DNA of 64,000 bases from Pseudarthrobacter chlorophenolicus A6 (GTDB lineage Bacteria; Actinomycetota; Actinomycetes; Actinomycetales; Micrococcaceae), in the NCBI RefSeq assembly GCF_000022025.1, contig NC_011886.1, positions 2,581,208-2,645,207 of the forward strand, given 5' to 3'. The notes beneath the pieces were generated by a model. It was not told where the DNA came from. It saw only the letters and a list, made by a program, of their open reading frames with translations, and did not search any database. Shown here piece by piece: positions 17,174 to 26,145 of the stretch; within the stretch, counting starts at the first letter, position 1; each line of letters opens with the position of its first letter. The translations under genes and the position numbers were made by a program.

Positions 17174-17630
17174 TGTTGTTGCACGCTTCGCAGACGTCCT
17201 CAGGGATCAGCCCGCGGCGCTGAAGCCAGCCGAAGATCACGCAGCCCAGGCAGAACGCCAGGAACGCCTCCAGCGAGGCCGCCACGATCAGGATGCCCAG
17301 GACAGCCCACGACGCCGGCACGGCACCGGACAGGAACAGGACAAGCGCCGCGGTGGACACCACCGCTCCCATCCCCTGGGCGAAACGCTTGGGCGGTCCG
17401 GCTACCAGTTTGACCTTGCCCAGCCACGGCGTGATGACCTTTACGGAGAGCAACGCCAGCGGCGAGATCCGGGGACCGAACAGCAGCCTCAGCCAGAAAC
17501 CCGCGGCGATGGCTGCCAAACCCCACACGGATCCGCTCAGCGCCGTGGCCACCGCCACCAGCACCACCAGGGCCGCCGTGACACGGGCCGCGTACTCGTT
17601 GACGGGGTTGGGGAAGGCGAAGAGGCTCAT
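17154..17630 (-). CDS. DUF4395 family membrane protein
   Basis: Small membrane protein of 158 residues with about four transmembrane segments and two cysteine pairs, FCLGCVIFGWLQRRG and DVCEACNN, near the C-terminus. The pattern FGPRISPL...RFAQGMG matches the DUF4395 family, whose members often sit beside rhodanese or thioredoxin-like genes; none is adjacent here. Function unknown, although the cysteine pairs suggest thiol chemistry or metal binding (inference). ATG 17630 is 6 nt after TAGCCT, so the mRNA is probably leaderless. The 3' end overlaps the converging ADP-ribosylglycohydrolase by 20 bp. Confidence 0.75.
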   Translation of the reverse strand: MSLFAFPNPVNEYAARVTAALVVLVAVATALSGSVWGLAAIAAGFWLRLLFGPRISPLALLSVKVITPWLGKVKLVAGPPKRFAQGMGAVVSTAALVLFLSGAVPASWAVLGILIVAASLEAFLAFCLGCVIFGWLQRRGLIPEDVCEACNNISLRRL

Positions 17631-17636
17631 GGTGCA

Positions 17637-17642
17637 AGGCTA
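17637..17642 (-). promoter_or_regulatory. -10 box for leaderless DUF4395 gene
   Basis: Minus-strand TAGCCT followed by TGCACC and ATG 17630; no SD is present. Confidence 0.45.
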
Positions 17643-17744
17643 GGATCGGCCCGTCGCCGGAGGAAGGATTGTTGCTTCGCGTGAACTTGTGTGGGGCAGC
17701 GCTGCTTGGCCTTTTCAGGAGCGGCGGCCCGGGCATGCAGGCGG

Positions 17745-18755
17745 CTACGCTGTCGCCGCGCCTGCCATGCTCCCCACCATCTGCAGGAACTCCCCCTCGG
17801 ACAGCACCTCAATGGCCTGCCCGCGGTCGTGGAGCTCCAGCACCCGGCGGGCCTTGCCCGTCAGCCGGCCCGAACGGAGGTCAGCGGCCACGAATCCGTC
17901 ACCGACCACCAGCACGGTGGTCCTGCCGGTCACCCGGCTTTCCGTCCGTGCACCCGCCTCGGCAGAGCGGACTTTCGCCTCCGGCCGCCCGATGGACAGC
18001 TGACCGGTGAACACCACGGTCTGCCCGTAGAGGGGATGGCCCGGCTCCGCATCCGGGTTGGGCTCCGGGTTGAGTCCTTCGTCCGGCCAGCCGGACTGGA
18101 AGGGCCGCACCAGCGCGGCGCCGTTCCCGGACCCGCCGGCCAGGGCGGTCAGGCTTTGCTTGGACAGCTGGTCCACTGCCGGATCAAAGGCGTGCTGCCG
18201 GGGCATCACCAATCCCAATGAGAGATAAAGCTCGGCCAGGCTGTTGGCCCCGTTGCGCCGGGCGATGTCGATCAGGATTCCGGCGCAGGCCCGGGCATCC
18301 TCCGCGGCGTCGTGGTGCCGGAGCAGCGGCACTCCGGCCTCCTCCGCAGCAAACGGCAGGGAGTTGGACACCAGGGAGTAGCACCGGCGGGACAGCATCA
18401 CGGTGCAGACGTAGTCGTACGCGGGGCCGGGAAGTCCGGAAACCTCCAGGGCCGAGCGGATGACGCCCAGGTCGAAGGCGGCATTGTGGGCTGCCAGCAC
18501 GTCGTCGCCGATGAAGGCCCCGATTTCAGGAAACAGGTCACCGAAGCGGGACCGGCCCGCCACGTCCGCTGCGGTGATGCCGTGGATCCGGACGTTGTGG
18601 TAGTCAAAGTGGTCGTGTCCGGCCGGTGGCCGCATCAGCCACGCCGCTTCCTCCACCACCTTGCCGCCGCGGACTTTCGTCAGGCCCACTGCGCAGGGAG
18701 AACCCCTGAAGCCGTTCGCCGTTTCAAAGTCAATCGCCGTAAAGTCCAAACCCAC
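17745..18755 (-). CDS. DEDDh 3'-5' exonuclease fused to a BRCT domain
   Basis: 336-residue protein with an N-terminal DnaQ-like exonuclease and a C-terminal BRCT domain. Exonuclease motifs are FTAIDFETANG (Asp9, Glu11), LAAHNAAFDLGV (the second Asp) and HHDAAEDARACA (His and Asp of ExoIII-epsilon). The BRCT part spans about 250-336 with GQTVVFTGQLSIGR and TTVLVVGDGF, as in NAD-dependent ligases and replication factor C. Likely a repair or proofreading-associated nuclease. I use GTG 18755: minus-strand TAAGGT ends 7 nt before it and fits a -10 box of a leaderless gene (it could also be read as a weak SD). A GTG at 18788 is possible but has no signal. Confidence 0.86.
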   Translation of the reverse strand: MGLDFTAIDFETANGFRGSPCAVGLTKVRGGKVVEEAAWLMRPPAGHDHFDYHNVRIHGITAADVAGRSRFGDLFPEIGAFIGDDVLAAHNAAFDLGVIRSALEVSGLPGPAYDYVCTVMLSRRCYSLVSNSLPFAAEEAGVPLLRHHDAAEDARACAGILIDIARRNGANSLAELYLSLGLVMPRQHAFDPAVDQLSKQSLTALAGGSGNGAALVRPFQSGWPDEGLNPEPNPDAEPGHPLYGQTVVFTGQLSIGRPEAKVRSAEAGARTESRVTGRTTVLVVGDGFVAADLRSGRLTGKARRVLELHDRGQAIEVLSEGEFLQMVGSMAGAATA

Positions 18756-18762
18756 GCCAGCA

Positions 18763-18768
18763 ACCTTA
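18763..18768 (-). promoter_or_regulatory. -10 box for leaderless exonuclease-BRCT gene
   Basis: Minus-strand TAAGGT, 7 nt before GTG 18755. It shares the 93-bp divergent region with the dedA-type promoter. Confidence 0.4.
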
Positions 18769-18836
18769 CCGCCGGAAGGCGCCCGCACCCGACAGGCTGC
18801 CGGCCCGTCCGGACCGCCCGGCGCAGGCCCGTCAAG

Positions 18837-18842
18837 TACCCT
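18837..18842 (+). promoter_or_regulatory. -10 box for leaderless dedA-type gene
   Basis: TACCCT ends 6 nt before GTG 18849. AAAGG touches that GTG directly and cannot act as an SD for it, which favours leaderless initiation. Confidence 0.4.
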
Positions 18843-18848
18843 TGAAAG

Positions 18849-19643
18849 GTGAACTTTCCCCTGATGAACGACCTTGCTGTGTCCATGCTGGGCGGTGCAG
18901 GACCGGTCCAGCCGCAGCTGGCTTCCTTCCTCCCCGACTGGCTGAACCCCCAGATCTTCCTGGCCGATCCTGCCCTGGCCCCATGGGTGGTCCTCCTGGT
19001 GTGCGGCATCGTCTTCGCCGAGACCGGCCTGCTGGTGGGCTTCTTCCTCCCCGGCGATTCAATGCTGTTCACCGCCGGCCTGCTGGTTGCCACGGACACC
19101 ATCAAGTTCAACATCTGGCTGCTTGCCCTGTTGATTGTGATTTCAGCCTTCATCGGAAACCAGACCGGCTACTTCATCGGGTCCAAGGCCGGCCCTGCCA
19201 TCTTCAACAAGCCGAATTCACGCCTGTTCAAGCGCGAAAACGTGGAGAACGCGCACGCGTTCTTCGAAAAGCACGGCGGCAAGGCGCTGATCCTGGCCCG
19301 CTTCGTCCCCATCATCCGGACCTTCGTGCCGGTCATCGTGGGCGTGGCCCAGATGGATAAGAAGAAGTTTCTCCTCTACAACGTCATCGGCGCCCTGCTG
19401 TGGGGCGGCGGCGTGACGCTGCTCGGCTTCCTCCTCGGCGACAAGGTGCCGTGGGTGCGTGACAACCTGGACATCATCTTCATCGTCATCGTGCTCGTCT
19501 CGGTGCTGCCCATCGGCATCGAGGTCCTGCGCGGCATGTCCGCCAAGCGCCAGGCCCGGGCCTACGGTACCGACGCCGTTGACGAGTTCATTGAAGAACA
19601 CACTCCGGAGGACGAGCACAAGACTCCCCGCCACCCTAAGTAG
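18849..19643 (+). CDS. DedA family membrane protein
   Basis: SNARE-associated/VTT-domain inner-membrane protein, a family linked to undecaprenyl-phosphate or phospholipid translocation. In 264 residues the family blocks appear in order: GIVFAETGLLVGFFLPGDS, IGNQTGYFIG, FFEKHGGKALILARFVPIIRTFVPVIVG (with the conserved arginines) and GALLWGGGVTLLGFLLG. A charged C-terminal tail of about 45 residues follows the last helix. GTG 18849 is chosen because TACCCT sits at leaderless distance; ATG 18864 is the alternative. Followed by a strong terminator. Confidence 0.9.
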   Translation: MNFPLMNDLAVSMLGGAGPVQPQLASFLPDWLNPQIFLADPALAPWVVLLVCGIVFAETGLLVGFFLPGDSMLFTAGLLVATDTIKFNIWLLALLIVISAFIGNQTGYFIGSKAGPAIFNKPNSRLFKRENVENAHAFFEKHGGKALILARFVPIIRTFVPVIVGVAQMDKKKFLLYNVIGALLWGGGVTLLGFLLGDKVPWVRDNLDIIFIVIVLVSVLPIGIEVLRGMSAKRQARAYGTDAVDEFIEEHTPEDEHKTPRHPK

Positions 19644-19653
19644 CCGGATGGCG

Positions 19654-19690
19654 AAAGGCGCGGTCCCCATTTCGGGGACCGCGCCTTTTT
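19654..19690. terminator. bidirectional intrinsic terminator
   Basis: A perfect 15-bp stem (AAAGGCGCGGTCCCC / GGGGACCGCGCCTTT) with a 5-nt loop, flanked by a T run on the + strand and an A run on the left, so it terminates both the dedA-type gene and the converging rph-rdgB operon. Confidence 0.92.
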
Positions 19691-19726
19691 CGTGCACATT
19701 CCGCTATGTACCGGGGCAGTCCTGCG

Positions 19727-20398
19727 TCAGGACGGCTGCGCTTCCAAGGCCGCCACGATGGCGGGCAGCAGTGCACGGAAGGCCTTGCCGCGGTGGCTGA
19801 TGGCGTTCTTCTCCGCGGCCGACAGTTCGGCACAACTGCGCTCCTCGCCGGCCGGCTGCAGGATGGGATCGTAGCCGAAACCGCCGGCGCCGCGCGGCTC
19901 GCGGAGCAGGACGCCCTCAAGCTGCCCGTACTCCACCACCTCGCGGGTGTCCTCACCCTCCGCCGCCGGGACGGCCAGGGCTGCCGCACAGACGAACGCG
20001 GCACCGCGGTGCTGGTCCGGCACGTCGGAGAGCTGGCCCAGGAGGAGGTTGAGGTTGGCTTCGTCGTCGCCGTGCCTGCCGGACCACCGCGCGGAAAAGA
20101 TGCCCGGCGCACCTCCCATGACGTCGACGGCGAGGCCCGAGTCGTCGGCGATGGCCACGAGGCCGGTGGCGGCAGCCACGGCGCGGGCCTTCAGCAGCGA
20201 GTTCTCGGCAAAGGTGACGCCCGTTTCGACGACGTCCGGCGCACCCGCCGCGGCCGCATCGACCACCTGGGTATCGACGTCGAGCCCTGGCACCTGGCCG
20301 CGCAGGAGCTCGCGCAGCTCCCGCAGCTTGCCCTTGTTGTGCGTGGCAAGCACGAGGCGCGGGGCAACGTCGAGGGGCGGCGTGGCCGCAGCGCTCAC
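19727..20398 (-). CDS. rdgB: RdgB/HAM1 family XTP/dITP pyrophosphatase
   Basis: House-cleaning enzyme that hydrolyses dITP, XTP and ITP to the monophosphates and keeps non-canonical purines out of DNA. The 223 residues contain [30 protein letters not shown] (metal-binding Glu), [11 protein letters not shown] (catalytic Asp) and GGFGYDPIL, all diagnostic. GTG 20398 overlaps the rph stop by four bases (GTGA), the rph-rdgB coupling seen in many bacteria. Confidence 0.95.
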   Translation of the reverse strand: MSAAATPPLDVAPRLVLATHNKGKLRELRELLRGQVPGLDVDTQVVDAAAAGAPDVVETGVTFAENSLLKARAVAAATGLVAIADDSGLAVDVMGGAPGIFSARWSGRHGDDEANLNLLLGQLSDVPDQHRGAAFVCAAALAVPAAEGEDTREVVEYGQLEGVLLREPRGAGGFGYDPILQPAGEERSCAELSAAEKNAISHRGKAFRALLPAIVAALEAQPS

Positions 20399-21153
20399 AG
20401 GGTGTCCGCCAGCGTCTCGCGCTGGATGGCCGCGAGCTGGGTGGTGCCCAGCAGCGCCAGGTCCAGGAGCTGGTTCAGCTCGTCACGGTCGAAGGGTGCG
20501 CCTTCGGCGGTGCCCTGGACCTCCACGAATTTGCCGGAACCGGTGACCACCACGTTCATGTCCGTCTCGGCCCGGACATCCTCGACGTAGGGCAGGTCCA
20601 GCATGGGAACGCCGTCGATGATGCCCACGGACACGGCAGCGATGGTGTCGGTCAGCGGCTGGGCGTTCCGCGCGATCAGCTTGTTGTCGCGGGCGAAGCG
20701 GATGGCATCGGCGAGGGCCACGTAGGCGCCGGTGATCGCTGCCGTCCGGGTGCCGCCGTCGGCCTGCAGGACGTCGCAGTCCAGCACGATGGTGTTCTCG
20801 CCCAGGGCCTTGGTGTCGATGATCGAGCGCAGGGACCGGCCGATCAGCCGGGAGATCTCATGGGTGCGGCCGCCGATCTTGCCCTTGACGGACTCACGGT
20901 CGGAGCGGGTGTTGGTGGCGCGCGGAAGCATGGCGTATTCGGCGGTTACCCAGCCCCGGCCCTCCCCCTTGAGCCAGCGCGGGACCCCTGCAGTGAGGGA
21001 AGCGGTGCACAGGACCCTGGTGTTGCCGAATTCGATCAGCGCCGAACCTTCAGCCTGGTTGGACCATCCGCGGGTGATGCTGATGGGCCGGAGCTGGTCG
21101 GGGGCGCGGCCGTCGGCGCGCACAATGGGCACTGCAGTTGCTTCAGAAGTCAT
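20395..21153 (-). CDS. rph: ribonuclease PH
   Basis: Phosphorolytic 3'-5' exoribonuclease that trims the CCA-proximal tail of tRNA precursors. The 252 residues show [23 protein letters not shown], the phosphate-binding [15 protein letters not shown] and [21 protein letters not shown] 21153 lies 6 nt after minus-strand TAAGCT; AAAGG next to it is only one base from the ATG, so leaderless initiation is more likely. First gene of rph-rdgB. Confidence 0.96.
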   Translation of the reverse strand: MTSEATAVPIVRADGRAPDQLRPISITRGWSNQAEGSALIEFGNTRVLCTASLTAGVPRWLKGEGRGWVTAEYAMLPRATNTRSDRESVKGKIGGRTHEISRLIGRSLRSIIDTKALGENTIVLDCDVLQADGGTRTAAITGAYVALADAIRFARDNKLIARNAQPLTDTIAAVSVGIIDGVPMLDLPYVEDVRAETDMNVVVTGSGKFVEVQGTAEGAPFDRDELNQLLDLALLGTTQLAAIQRETLADTL

Positions 21154-21159
21154 GCCTTT

Positions 21160-21165
21160 AGCTTA
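21160..21165 (-). promoter_or_regulatory. -10 box for leaderless rph-rdgB mRNA
   Basis: Minus-strand TAAGCT, 6 nt before ATG 21153. Confidence 0.45.
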
Positions 21166-21219
21166 TCGAGTGCCAAGCACCGGACCCGCCCCGTGCAGCC
21201 GGGCACGCTCAACGGGCCG

Positions 21220-22017
21220 CTAAATGGTGTAGTGCACCCCGGCCACGGCCACGGCAACATCGCCCGGGAACACCGGGCGCGCTTCAGCCATGACGGTGGT
21301 CTGCGAGGTCCAGACGGGGATGTGGGTCAGCAGGAGCCTGCGGGCGTTCGCAGCGGCTGCTGCTTCACCGGCGCGCTTGCCGGTGAGGTGGACGTCCTTG
21401 ATTCCGTCGTCGCGGCCTTCCTCGAAGGCCGCCTCGCACAGGAACAGGTCGGCATTCTTCGCTGCCTCCTCCAGGCCGGGGCAGGAGTCCGTGTCCCCGG
21501 AGTAGGTGAGCGTGCGGGCCACCGGATTGCCGTCCTTGTCCGGTTCCACCACGTCCACCCGGAGTGCGTACGCCTCCTCCACAGGATGGTTCACGGCGTA
21601 AGGCGTCACCGTAAAGGGCCCCACCGTAACGGGCCGGCGTTCGCTCCAGTTGGTAAAGTCGAATTCCTCGTGCATCCCGGGGTCCAGGTCCAGGCCGTAC
21701 GCGGTGGCCATCCTGTCAGCGGTGGCAGCCGGCCCCCAGACGGGAATACGCCCGCGGTCCCAGCCGCCGGGCTTCCAGCGGACGGCGACGTGCAGTCCGC
21801 ACAGGTCCATGCAGTGGTCCGGGTGCAGGTGGGTGAGGAAAATCGCGTCGATGTCTTCAAGGTCCGTGTAGCGCTGGATGGCTCCCAGGGCACCGCTGCC
21901 GAGGTCCATGACCACTTTCCAGGTGCGCTCCCCGTCAGTAGCCGTCAGGAGGTAGCAGGATGCCGGGGATCCCGGTCCGGGGAACGAGCCGGTGCAGCCG
22001 ACGATGGTGAGCTTCAC
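21220..22017 (-). CDS. MBL-fold metallo-hydrolase (RNase Z-like)
   Basis: Metallo-beta-lactamase-fold hydrolase of 265 residues. It carries the zinc motif [11 protein letters not shown] (HxHxDH), a later [11 protein letters not shown] with the bridging Asp, and further histidines in [10 protein letters not shown] and LLLTHIPVW. It resembles RNase Z/elaC-type and cyclic-nucleotide phosphodiesterase-like proteins, but the long substrate-binding arm of RNase Z is not visible. ATG 22017 overlaps the murI stop by four bases (ATGA), so it is translated from the murI transcript. Its position between murI and rph is common in actinobacteria; the substrate is unknown. Confidence 0.82.
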   Translation of the reverse strand: MKLTIVGCTGSFPGPGSPASCYLLTATDGERTWKVVMDLGSGALGAIQRYTDLEDIDAIFLTHLHPDHCMDLCGLHVAVRWKPGGWDRGRIPVWGPAATADRMATAYGLDLDPGMHEEFDFTNWSERRPVTVGPFTVTPYAVNHPVEEAYALRVDVVEPDKDGNPVARTLTYSGDTDSCPGLEEAAKNADLFLCEAAFEEGRDDGIKDVHLTGKRAGEAAAAANARRLLLTHIPVWTSQTTVMAEARPVFPGDVAVAVAGVHYTI

Positions 22018-23057
22018 AGGCCGGTCCCCCCGGTGCGGCCGGCGTCGGCAAGGCTGCTGCCAGGGCTGCGGTCCACGAAGTTGGAGATCCGCGGCCGGGA
22101 CCGCGCGCTTTGGGCGGCGGCGATCATCTCCGGCGTGATGCGGGCAAGGCTTCCCGTGGGGTACTGCGCAGCAACGTGGTCCACGTGGCGGACGGAGAGC
22201 ACCTCGGGTCCGAGGAACCGCCTGGCCAGGGTTTCGAACTGCGCGGCGTCGCCGGTGGCCACGAAGTGGTGTTCCGGCGGCGTGGCCGCGGTGCGCTGCA
22301 GGTTGTTGGTTGCCAGGGCCCGGTAGACGTCCTTGGCGGTTTCCTCAGCGCTGGAAACCAGGGTGACGTCCGCGCCCATGACATAGGAGATGACGCCGGT
22401 CAGCAGCGGGTAGTGCGTGCAGCCCAGCACCACGGTGTCCACGCCCGAGGCCTTCAGGGGTGCGAGGTATTCCTCGGCAACGGCCAGCAGCTCAGGTCCG
22501 GTGGTGATGCCGGCTTCGACATAGCTGACGAACTCAGGGCAGGCAACGGAGGTGATGTGCAGGTCCGGGGCGGCGGCGAAGGTGTCCTCGTAGGCCCGGG
22601 AGCCAACAGTGGCGGAAGTGCCGATGACGCCCACCCGCCCGGAGCGGGTGGCCGCCACGGCACGGCGGACCGCCGGCTGGATGACTTCAATGACAGGGAT
22701 GCCGTACTTGGCCGTGTACCGCTCTCGGGCGTCCCGGAGCACCGCGGCCGACGCCGAGTTGCAGGCTATGGTGAGCAGCTTGACGCCGGAGTCCACCAGT
22801 TCGTCCATGACGCCGAGGGCATTGGCGCGGACTTCGGCGATGGGCAGCGGCCCGTAGGGCCCGTGCGCCGTATCCCCCACGTAGAGGATGGACTCGTTGG
22901 GCAGCTGGTCGATGATGGAGCGGGCCACCGTGAGGCCGCCTACGCCGGAATCGAAAACGCCGATGGGCCGGGTTTCCAGCGCCGCGGCGGGAAGGTCGCT
23001 GGCTGCGGACGCCTGTGCAGCGACCGCTGACGGCTCCTTGCTCGAGGCTGTTGTCAT
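22014..23057 (-). CDS. murI: glutamate racemase
   Basis: Cofactor-independent racemase that supplies D-glutamate for peptidoglycan. Both catalytic cysteines are present, in TIACNSASA and [10 protein letters not shown], with the substrate motif [16 protein letters not shown] and GDTAHGPYG. The family is about 270 residues; this one carries about 30 extra N-terminal and about 35 extra C-terminal residues. I take ATG 23057: minus-strand TATCCT ends 9 nt before it. In-frame starts at 23099 (AGG 7 nt upstream) and 23132 would add low-complexity sequence. Lies downstream of clpS-DUF2017. Confidence 0.93.
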   Translation of the reverse strand: MTTASSKEPSAVAAQASAASDLPAAALETRPIGVFDSGVGGLTVARSIIDQLPNESILYVGDTAHGPYGPLPIAEVRANALGVMDELVDSGVKLLTIACNSASAAVLRDARERYTAKYGIPVIEVIQPAVRRAVAATRSGRVGVIGTSATVGSRAYEDTFAAAPDLHITSVACPEFVSYVEAGITTGPELLAVAEEYLAPLKASGVDTVVLGCTHYPLLTGVISYVMGADVTLVSSAEETAKDVYRALATNNLQRTAATPPEHHFVATGDAAQFETLARRFLGPEVLSVRHVDHVAAQYPTGSLARITPEMIAAAQSARSRPRISNFVDRSPGSSLADAGRTGGTGL

Positions 23058-23162
23058 GATTATTCGAGGATAGGTCTTCCCTGAAGCCTCAGCCATCATG
23101 TTGTGGCCTGGAACTCGTGTCTGTTGTGTCACAGGCCCGGCTGCCGGCGCGGCGGCGGCAGC

Positions 23163-23729
23163 TCAACGGCGGCTTTCCATGGACTGCAGCATGGCCTGCA
23201 CCAGGGATTCCTGCAGCCAGGTGGTGAAGTTGTAGACCAGCGCCAGGTAGCTTTCCACGTCTTCGGCCTGGGACCAGTCCTGCATCAGGTGGACGTGCTC
23301 TGCGTCCTGTTCGTCGCGGATGTCCAGGCGCTCGGCCAGCACCAGGCGGACGTCGTTCAGCGCGGTGGACCAGTGCTTGGCACCCTCGGTGGTCAGCACG
23401 ATCTCGTCCTTGTCGAGGTCAAGCGCGGCGGCCCGCAACGCTCCGATCTTTGTTTCCCGCAGCGAGCGCTCGGTGAGCTGGCGGAACTCCAGCGAGGCGG
23501 CGCCGTCGTCCTTGACCACATTCGGCAGCAACCGCCTGACCGCACGGTCGGTGGGCTCAGCGACGTCCATGTCCAGTCCGATGAGTGCCGCCAGCGGGTC
23601 CTGGCCTTCGCGTTCCTCCGGCTGCAGCATGGAAATGACATCGGCGATCAGGCTGCGGAGGAGTTCGCGCTCGGTTGGTTCCAGGAATCCGGTGATGCCC
23701 TTGAGTCCGTACTTGAATGCCTTAGCCAC
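23163..23729 (-). CDS. DUF2017 family protein
   Basis: Actinobacterial protein of 188 residues and unknown function. Features are FLEPTERELLRSLIADVISML near the N-terminus, a charged middle, and a C-terminal helical stretch (VYNFTTWLQESLVQAML). GTG 23729 has AAGGGG upstream and overlaps the end of clpS by eight bases, so the two are co-translated. The constant pairing with ClpS in this phylum suggests a role with the ClpCP protease, as adaptor or regulator (inference). No enzyme motif or membrane segment is visible. Confidence 0.8.
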   Translation of the reverse strand: MAKAFKYGLKGITGFLEPTERELLRSLIADVISMLQPEEREGQDPLAALIGLDMDVAEPTDRAVRRLLPNVVKDDGAASLEFRQLTERSLRETKIGALRAAALDLDKDEIVLTTEGAKHWSTALNDVRLVLAERLDIRDEQDAEHVHLMQDWSQAEDVESYLALVYNFTTWLQESLVQAMLQSMESRR

Positions 23730-24084
23730 GTTTCCCCTTGCCCTTGCCCGGGTTGCCGGACGCACCGCTTGCCTTTTCCACGGTGGCCCACAGTCCGAAG
23801 CCGTGCATGGCCACCGCGTGGCGCTCCACCTGTTCCTTGCTGCCGTGCGTCACGATGGACCGGCCCTTCTTGTGGACCTCCATCATGAGCTTGTTCGCCT
23901 TGGCCTCCGAGTACCCGAAGTAGCTTTGGAAGACGTAGCTGACATAGCTCATGAGGTTGACGGGATCATTCCAGATCACCAGGTTCCAGGGGATGTCCGG
24001 GGCGGCCAGGGTGTCTGTGGACTCCGCTGTTCCGGTCCGGGTGCCCTCCTGCGTGTCAGGGCCGGGCGCAACGCTTATGGTCAT
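23722..24084 (-). CDS. clpS: ATP-dependent Clp protease adaptor ClpS
   Basis: N-recognin adaptor that hands N-degron substrates to the ClpC/ClpA unfoldase. The 120 residues have a disordered N-terminal tail of about 30, then the conserved core PWNLVIWNDPVNLMSYV (substrate-pocket Asn-Asp), KANKLMMEVHKKGRSIV with its His, and EQVERHAVAMHGFGLWATVE. A Lys/Gly-rich C-terminal tail is unusual. ATG 24084 lies 6 nt after minus-strand TAGAAT (leaderless). Divergent from pncB with only 38 bp between the start codons. Confidence 0.94.
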   Translation of the reverse strand: MTISVAPGPDTQEGTRTGTAESTDTLAAPDIPWNLVIWNDPVNLMSYVSYVFQSYFGYSEAKANKLMMEVHKKGRSIVTHGSKEQVERHAVAMHGFGLWATVEKASGASGNPGKGKGKRG

Positions 24085-24122
24085 CTGTCCATTCTATGGG
24101 GCTCCCCGATAGAGTGATTTTC
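24085..24122. promoter_or_regulatory. back-to-back leaderless promoters of clpS and pncB
   Basis: The 38 bp between the two start codons hold minus-strand TAGAAT (24096-24091), 6 nt before ATG 24084, and plus-strand TAGAGT (24110-24115), 7 nt before GTG 24123. The two -10 boxes are only 13 bp apart, so each promoter's -35 region would lie in the coding start of the other gene, and two polymerases could hardly bind together. Confidence 0.5.
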
Positions 24123-25451
24123 GTGAGTACCTCTGCCGGCTGGGACCATCCCCGCACGTCCTTCTATACAGACCACTACGAGCTGACCATGCTGCAGGCT
24201 TCGCTCCATTCCGGCGCGGCCCACCGCAAATCGGTGTTCGAGGCTTTTGCCCGGCGGCTCCCGGACGGCCGCCGGTACGGCATCGTGGCAGGCACCGGCC
24301 GGCTGCTGGAGGGCATTGCCAATTTCCGCTTCGGTGAGGCCGAGCTGGATTTCCTGGCCCGCACCAACGTGGTGGATGACACCACGCTGGAGTACCTGGC
24401 GTCCTACCGGTTCTCCGGCGACATCTGGGGCTACGCGGAGGGTGAGGCCTACTTCCCCAGCTCCCCCATCCTGATCGTCGAGGGCACGTTCGCCGAAGCC
24501 TGCATGCTTGAGACGTACGTCCTGTCCGTACTCAACCATGACAGCGCCATCGCTTCCGCTGCGTCGCGCATGGTCAGTGCCGCCGGCGGACGCCCCTGTG
24601 TCGAGATGGGGTCGCGGCGCACGCACGAGGAAGCGGCTGCTTCGGCGGCCCGTGCGGCCGTGATCGCCGGCTTCGGCAGCACCTCCAACCTCGAGGCGGG
24701 CATCCGGTACGGCATCCGGACGGTGGGCACCGCCGCGCACTCCTTCACGCTGCTGCATGACACCGAACGCGAAGCCTTCGAGGCGCAGATCGCTTCCCTG
24801 GGCGAGGGCACCTCCCTCCTGGTGGACACGTACGACGTCGAACAGGCCGTCCGCACGGCCGTGGACATTGCGGGTCCCCGGCTGGGTGCGGTCCGGCTGG
24901 ATTCGGGCGACCTCGTGGCCCAGGCCCAGTGGGTCCGCCGGCTCCTGGACGACCTCGGCAACGAGGACACCAAAATCATGGTCACGTCCGATCTCGATGA
25001 GTACGCCATCGCCGCCCTGCAGTCCGCTCCGGTGGACGCCTACGGGGTGGGCACGTCCCTGGTCACCGGTTCCGGCGCTCCCACCGCCAGCATGGTCTAC
25101 AAGCTGGTCAGCCGCACCGGAGACGACGGCGAGTTCGTCTCCGTGGCCAAGGCCGCCAAGAACAAGGCCAGCGTGGGCGGGCGCAAATATGCACTGCGCA
25201 AGCTCGACAGCCGCGGAGCCGCAACGGCCGAGGTGGTCGGCGTGGGCCACCGGCCAGAAGACGACGGAAACGACCGCCCCCTGCTGCAGCAGTTCATGAA
25301 GAACGGCGAGCTCCTGCCCGGCTGGACCGGGCACGAAGGAGTGGTGCGGGCGGCCCGGCGGCACGCCGATTCCATGGCCGAACTGCCGCCGGTGGTCAAC
25401 CGGCTGCAGCGCGGCGAGGCAGCAATCCCCACCATCTACGAAGACAACTGA
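24123..25451 (+). CDS. pncB: nicotinate phosphoribosyltransferase
   Basis: Converts nicotinate and PRPP (with ATP) to nicotinate mononucleotide, the salvage entry to NAD. The 442 residues contain YTDHYELTMLQA at the N-terminus, GSRRTHEEAAASAARAA with the histidine expected to be phosphorylated, RLDSGDLV (PRPP/metal Asp) and GVGTSLVTGSGAP in the phosphate-binding loop. GTG 24123 gives the usual short N-terminus and has a -10 box at leaderless distance; an in-frame ATG at 24096 has no signal. Ten nt separate it from pncA. Confidence 0.94.
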   Translation: MSTSAGWDHPRTSFYTDHYELTMLQASLHSGAAHRKSVFEAFARRLPDGRRYGIVAGTGRLLEGIANFRFGEAELDFLARTNVVDDTTLEYLASYRFSGDIWGYAEGEAYFPSSPILIVEGTFAEACMLETYVLSVLNHDSAIASAASRMVSAAGGRPCVEMGSRRTHEEAAASAARAAVIAGFGSTSNLEAGIRYGIRTVGTAAHSFTLLHDTEREAFEAQIASLGEGTSLLVDTYDVEQAVRTAVDIAGPRLGAVRLDSGDLVAQAQWVRRLLDDLGNEDTKIMVTSDLDEYAIAALQSAPVDAYGVGTSLVTGSGAPTASMVYKLVSRTGDDGEFVSVAKAAKNKASVGGRKYALRKLDSRGAATAEVVGVGHRPEDDGNDRPLLQQFMKNGELLPGWTGHEGVVRAARRHADSMAELPPVVNRLQRGEAAIPTIYEDN

Positions 25452-25460
25452 GGAAGACCG

Positions 25461-26084
25461 ATGTCACGCGCACTGATTATTGTCGACGTCCAGAACGACT
25501 TCTGCGAGGGCGGGTCGCTTGCCGTTGACGGCGGCGCTGCCGTGGCCGGCGCCATCAGCGAATACGTCGACGCCCACCACAACGAATTCGACCATATTGT
25601 CGCCACCCAGGACTGGCACATCGATCCGGGCAGCCACTTTTCCGAAAACCCTGATTTCAAGGACAGCTGGCCGGCGCACTGCGTGGCCGGAACCCGCGGC
25701 GCGGAGCTCCATCCGGACCTGGACACCGAATACATCGAGGCGTATTTCCGGAAGGGCCAGTACGCTGCCGCGTACTCGGGCTTCGAAGGGCTGCTGGCAC
25801 CCGAGGACGCCGTCCCCACCGGGGAGCGGCAGGCCGGGTCAAATGCGGACGCCCTTGAGGAGGACGGAGACGCCGTCGGCCTTGACGACTGGCTGCAGAG
25901 CCATGACGTTGAAGACGTTGTGGTGGTGGGGATCGCCACCGACTACTGCGTGCGGGCCACGTCACTCGACGCCGTCCAGGCGGGGTATTCAGTCACCGTG
26001 GTCCGCTCCCTGACGGCAGGCATTGCCGAGGACCTGGAAGAGACCGTCGCGGAGATGGAACTCGGCGGCGTGGACATCGCCTGA
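25461..26084 (+). CDS. pncA: nicotinamidase
   Basis: Hydrolyses nicotinamide to nicotinate and ammonia (and pyrazinamide in related bacteria), feeding PncB. The catalytic triad is Asp9 (IIVDVQNDF), Lys98 (YFRKGQY) and Cys163 (ATDYCVRAT); the metal site is Asp51, His53, His59 and His73. Length 207 is normal. GAGGAAG stands 5-7 nt before ATG 25461. Together with pncB it forms a two-gene NAD recycling operon; no NrtR-like palindrome is seen in front of it. Confidence 0.96.
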   Translation: MSRALIIVDVQNDFCEGGSLAVDGGAAVAGAISEYVDAHHNEFDHIVATQDWHIDPGSHFSENPDFKDSWPAHCVAGTRGAELHPDLDTEYIEAYFRKGQYAAAYSGFEGLLAPEDAVPTGERQAGSNADALEEDGDAVGLDDWLQSHDVEDVVVVGIATDYCVRATSLDAVQAGYSVTVVRSLTAGIAEDLEETVAEMELGGVDIA

Positions 26085-26096
26085 GAGCTGGAACAT

Positions 26097-26134
26097 ACAG
26101 GAATGGCCGGGCCTCAAGGCCCGGCCATTCCTGT
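26097..26134. terminator. perfect 17-bp hairpin between convergent genes
   Basis: ACAGGAATGGCCGGGCC / GGCCCGGCCATTCCTGT with loop TCAA, symmetric and without a U tract on either side. It lies between the pncA stop and the helicase stop, so it can serve both transcripts. Confidence 0.75.
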
Positions 26135-26145
26135 AGGCCCATCAG

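Noticed and set aside
20860..22326. + strand open frame of 488 codons over rph and the metallo-hydrolase
   Set aside because: Shadow frame of real minus-strand genes with recognisable motifs; no SD or domain.
22014..23132. Longest murI start (GTG 23132)
   Set aside because: Adds low-complexity residues with no signal; TATCCT and the family N-terminus support 23057.
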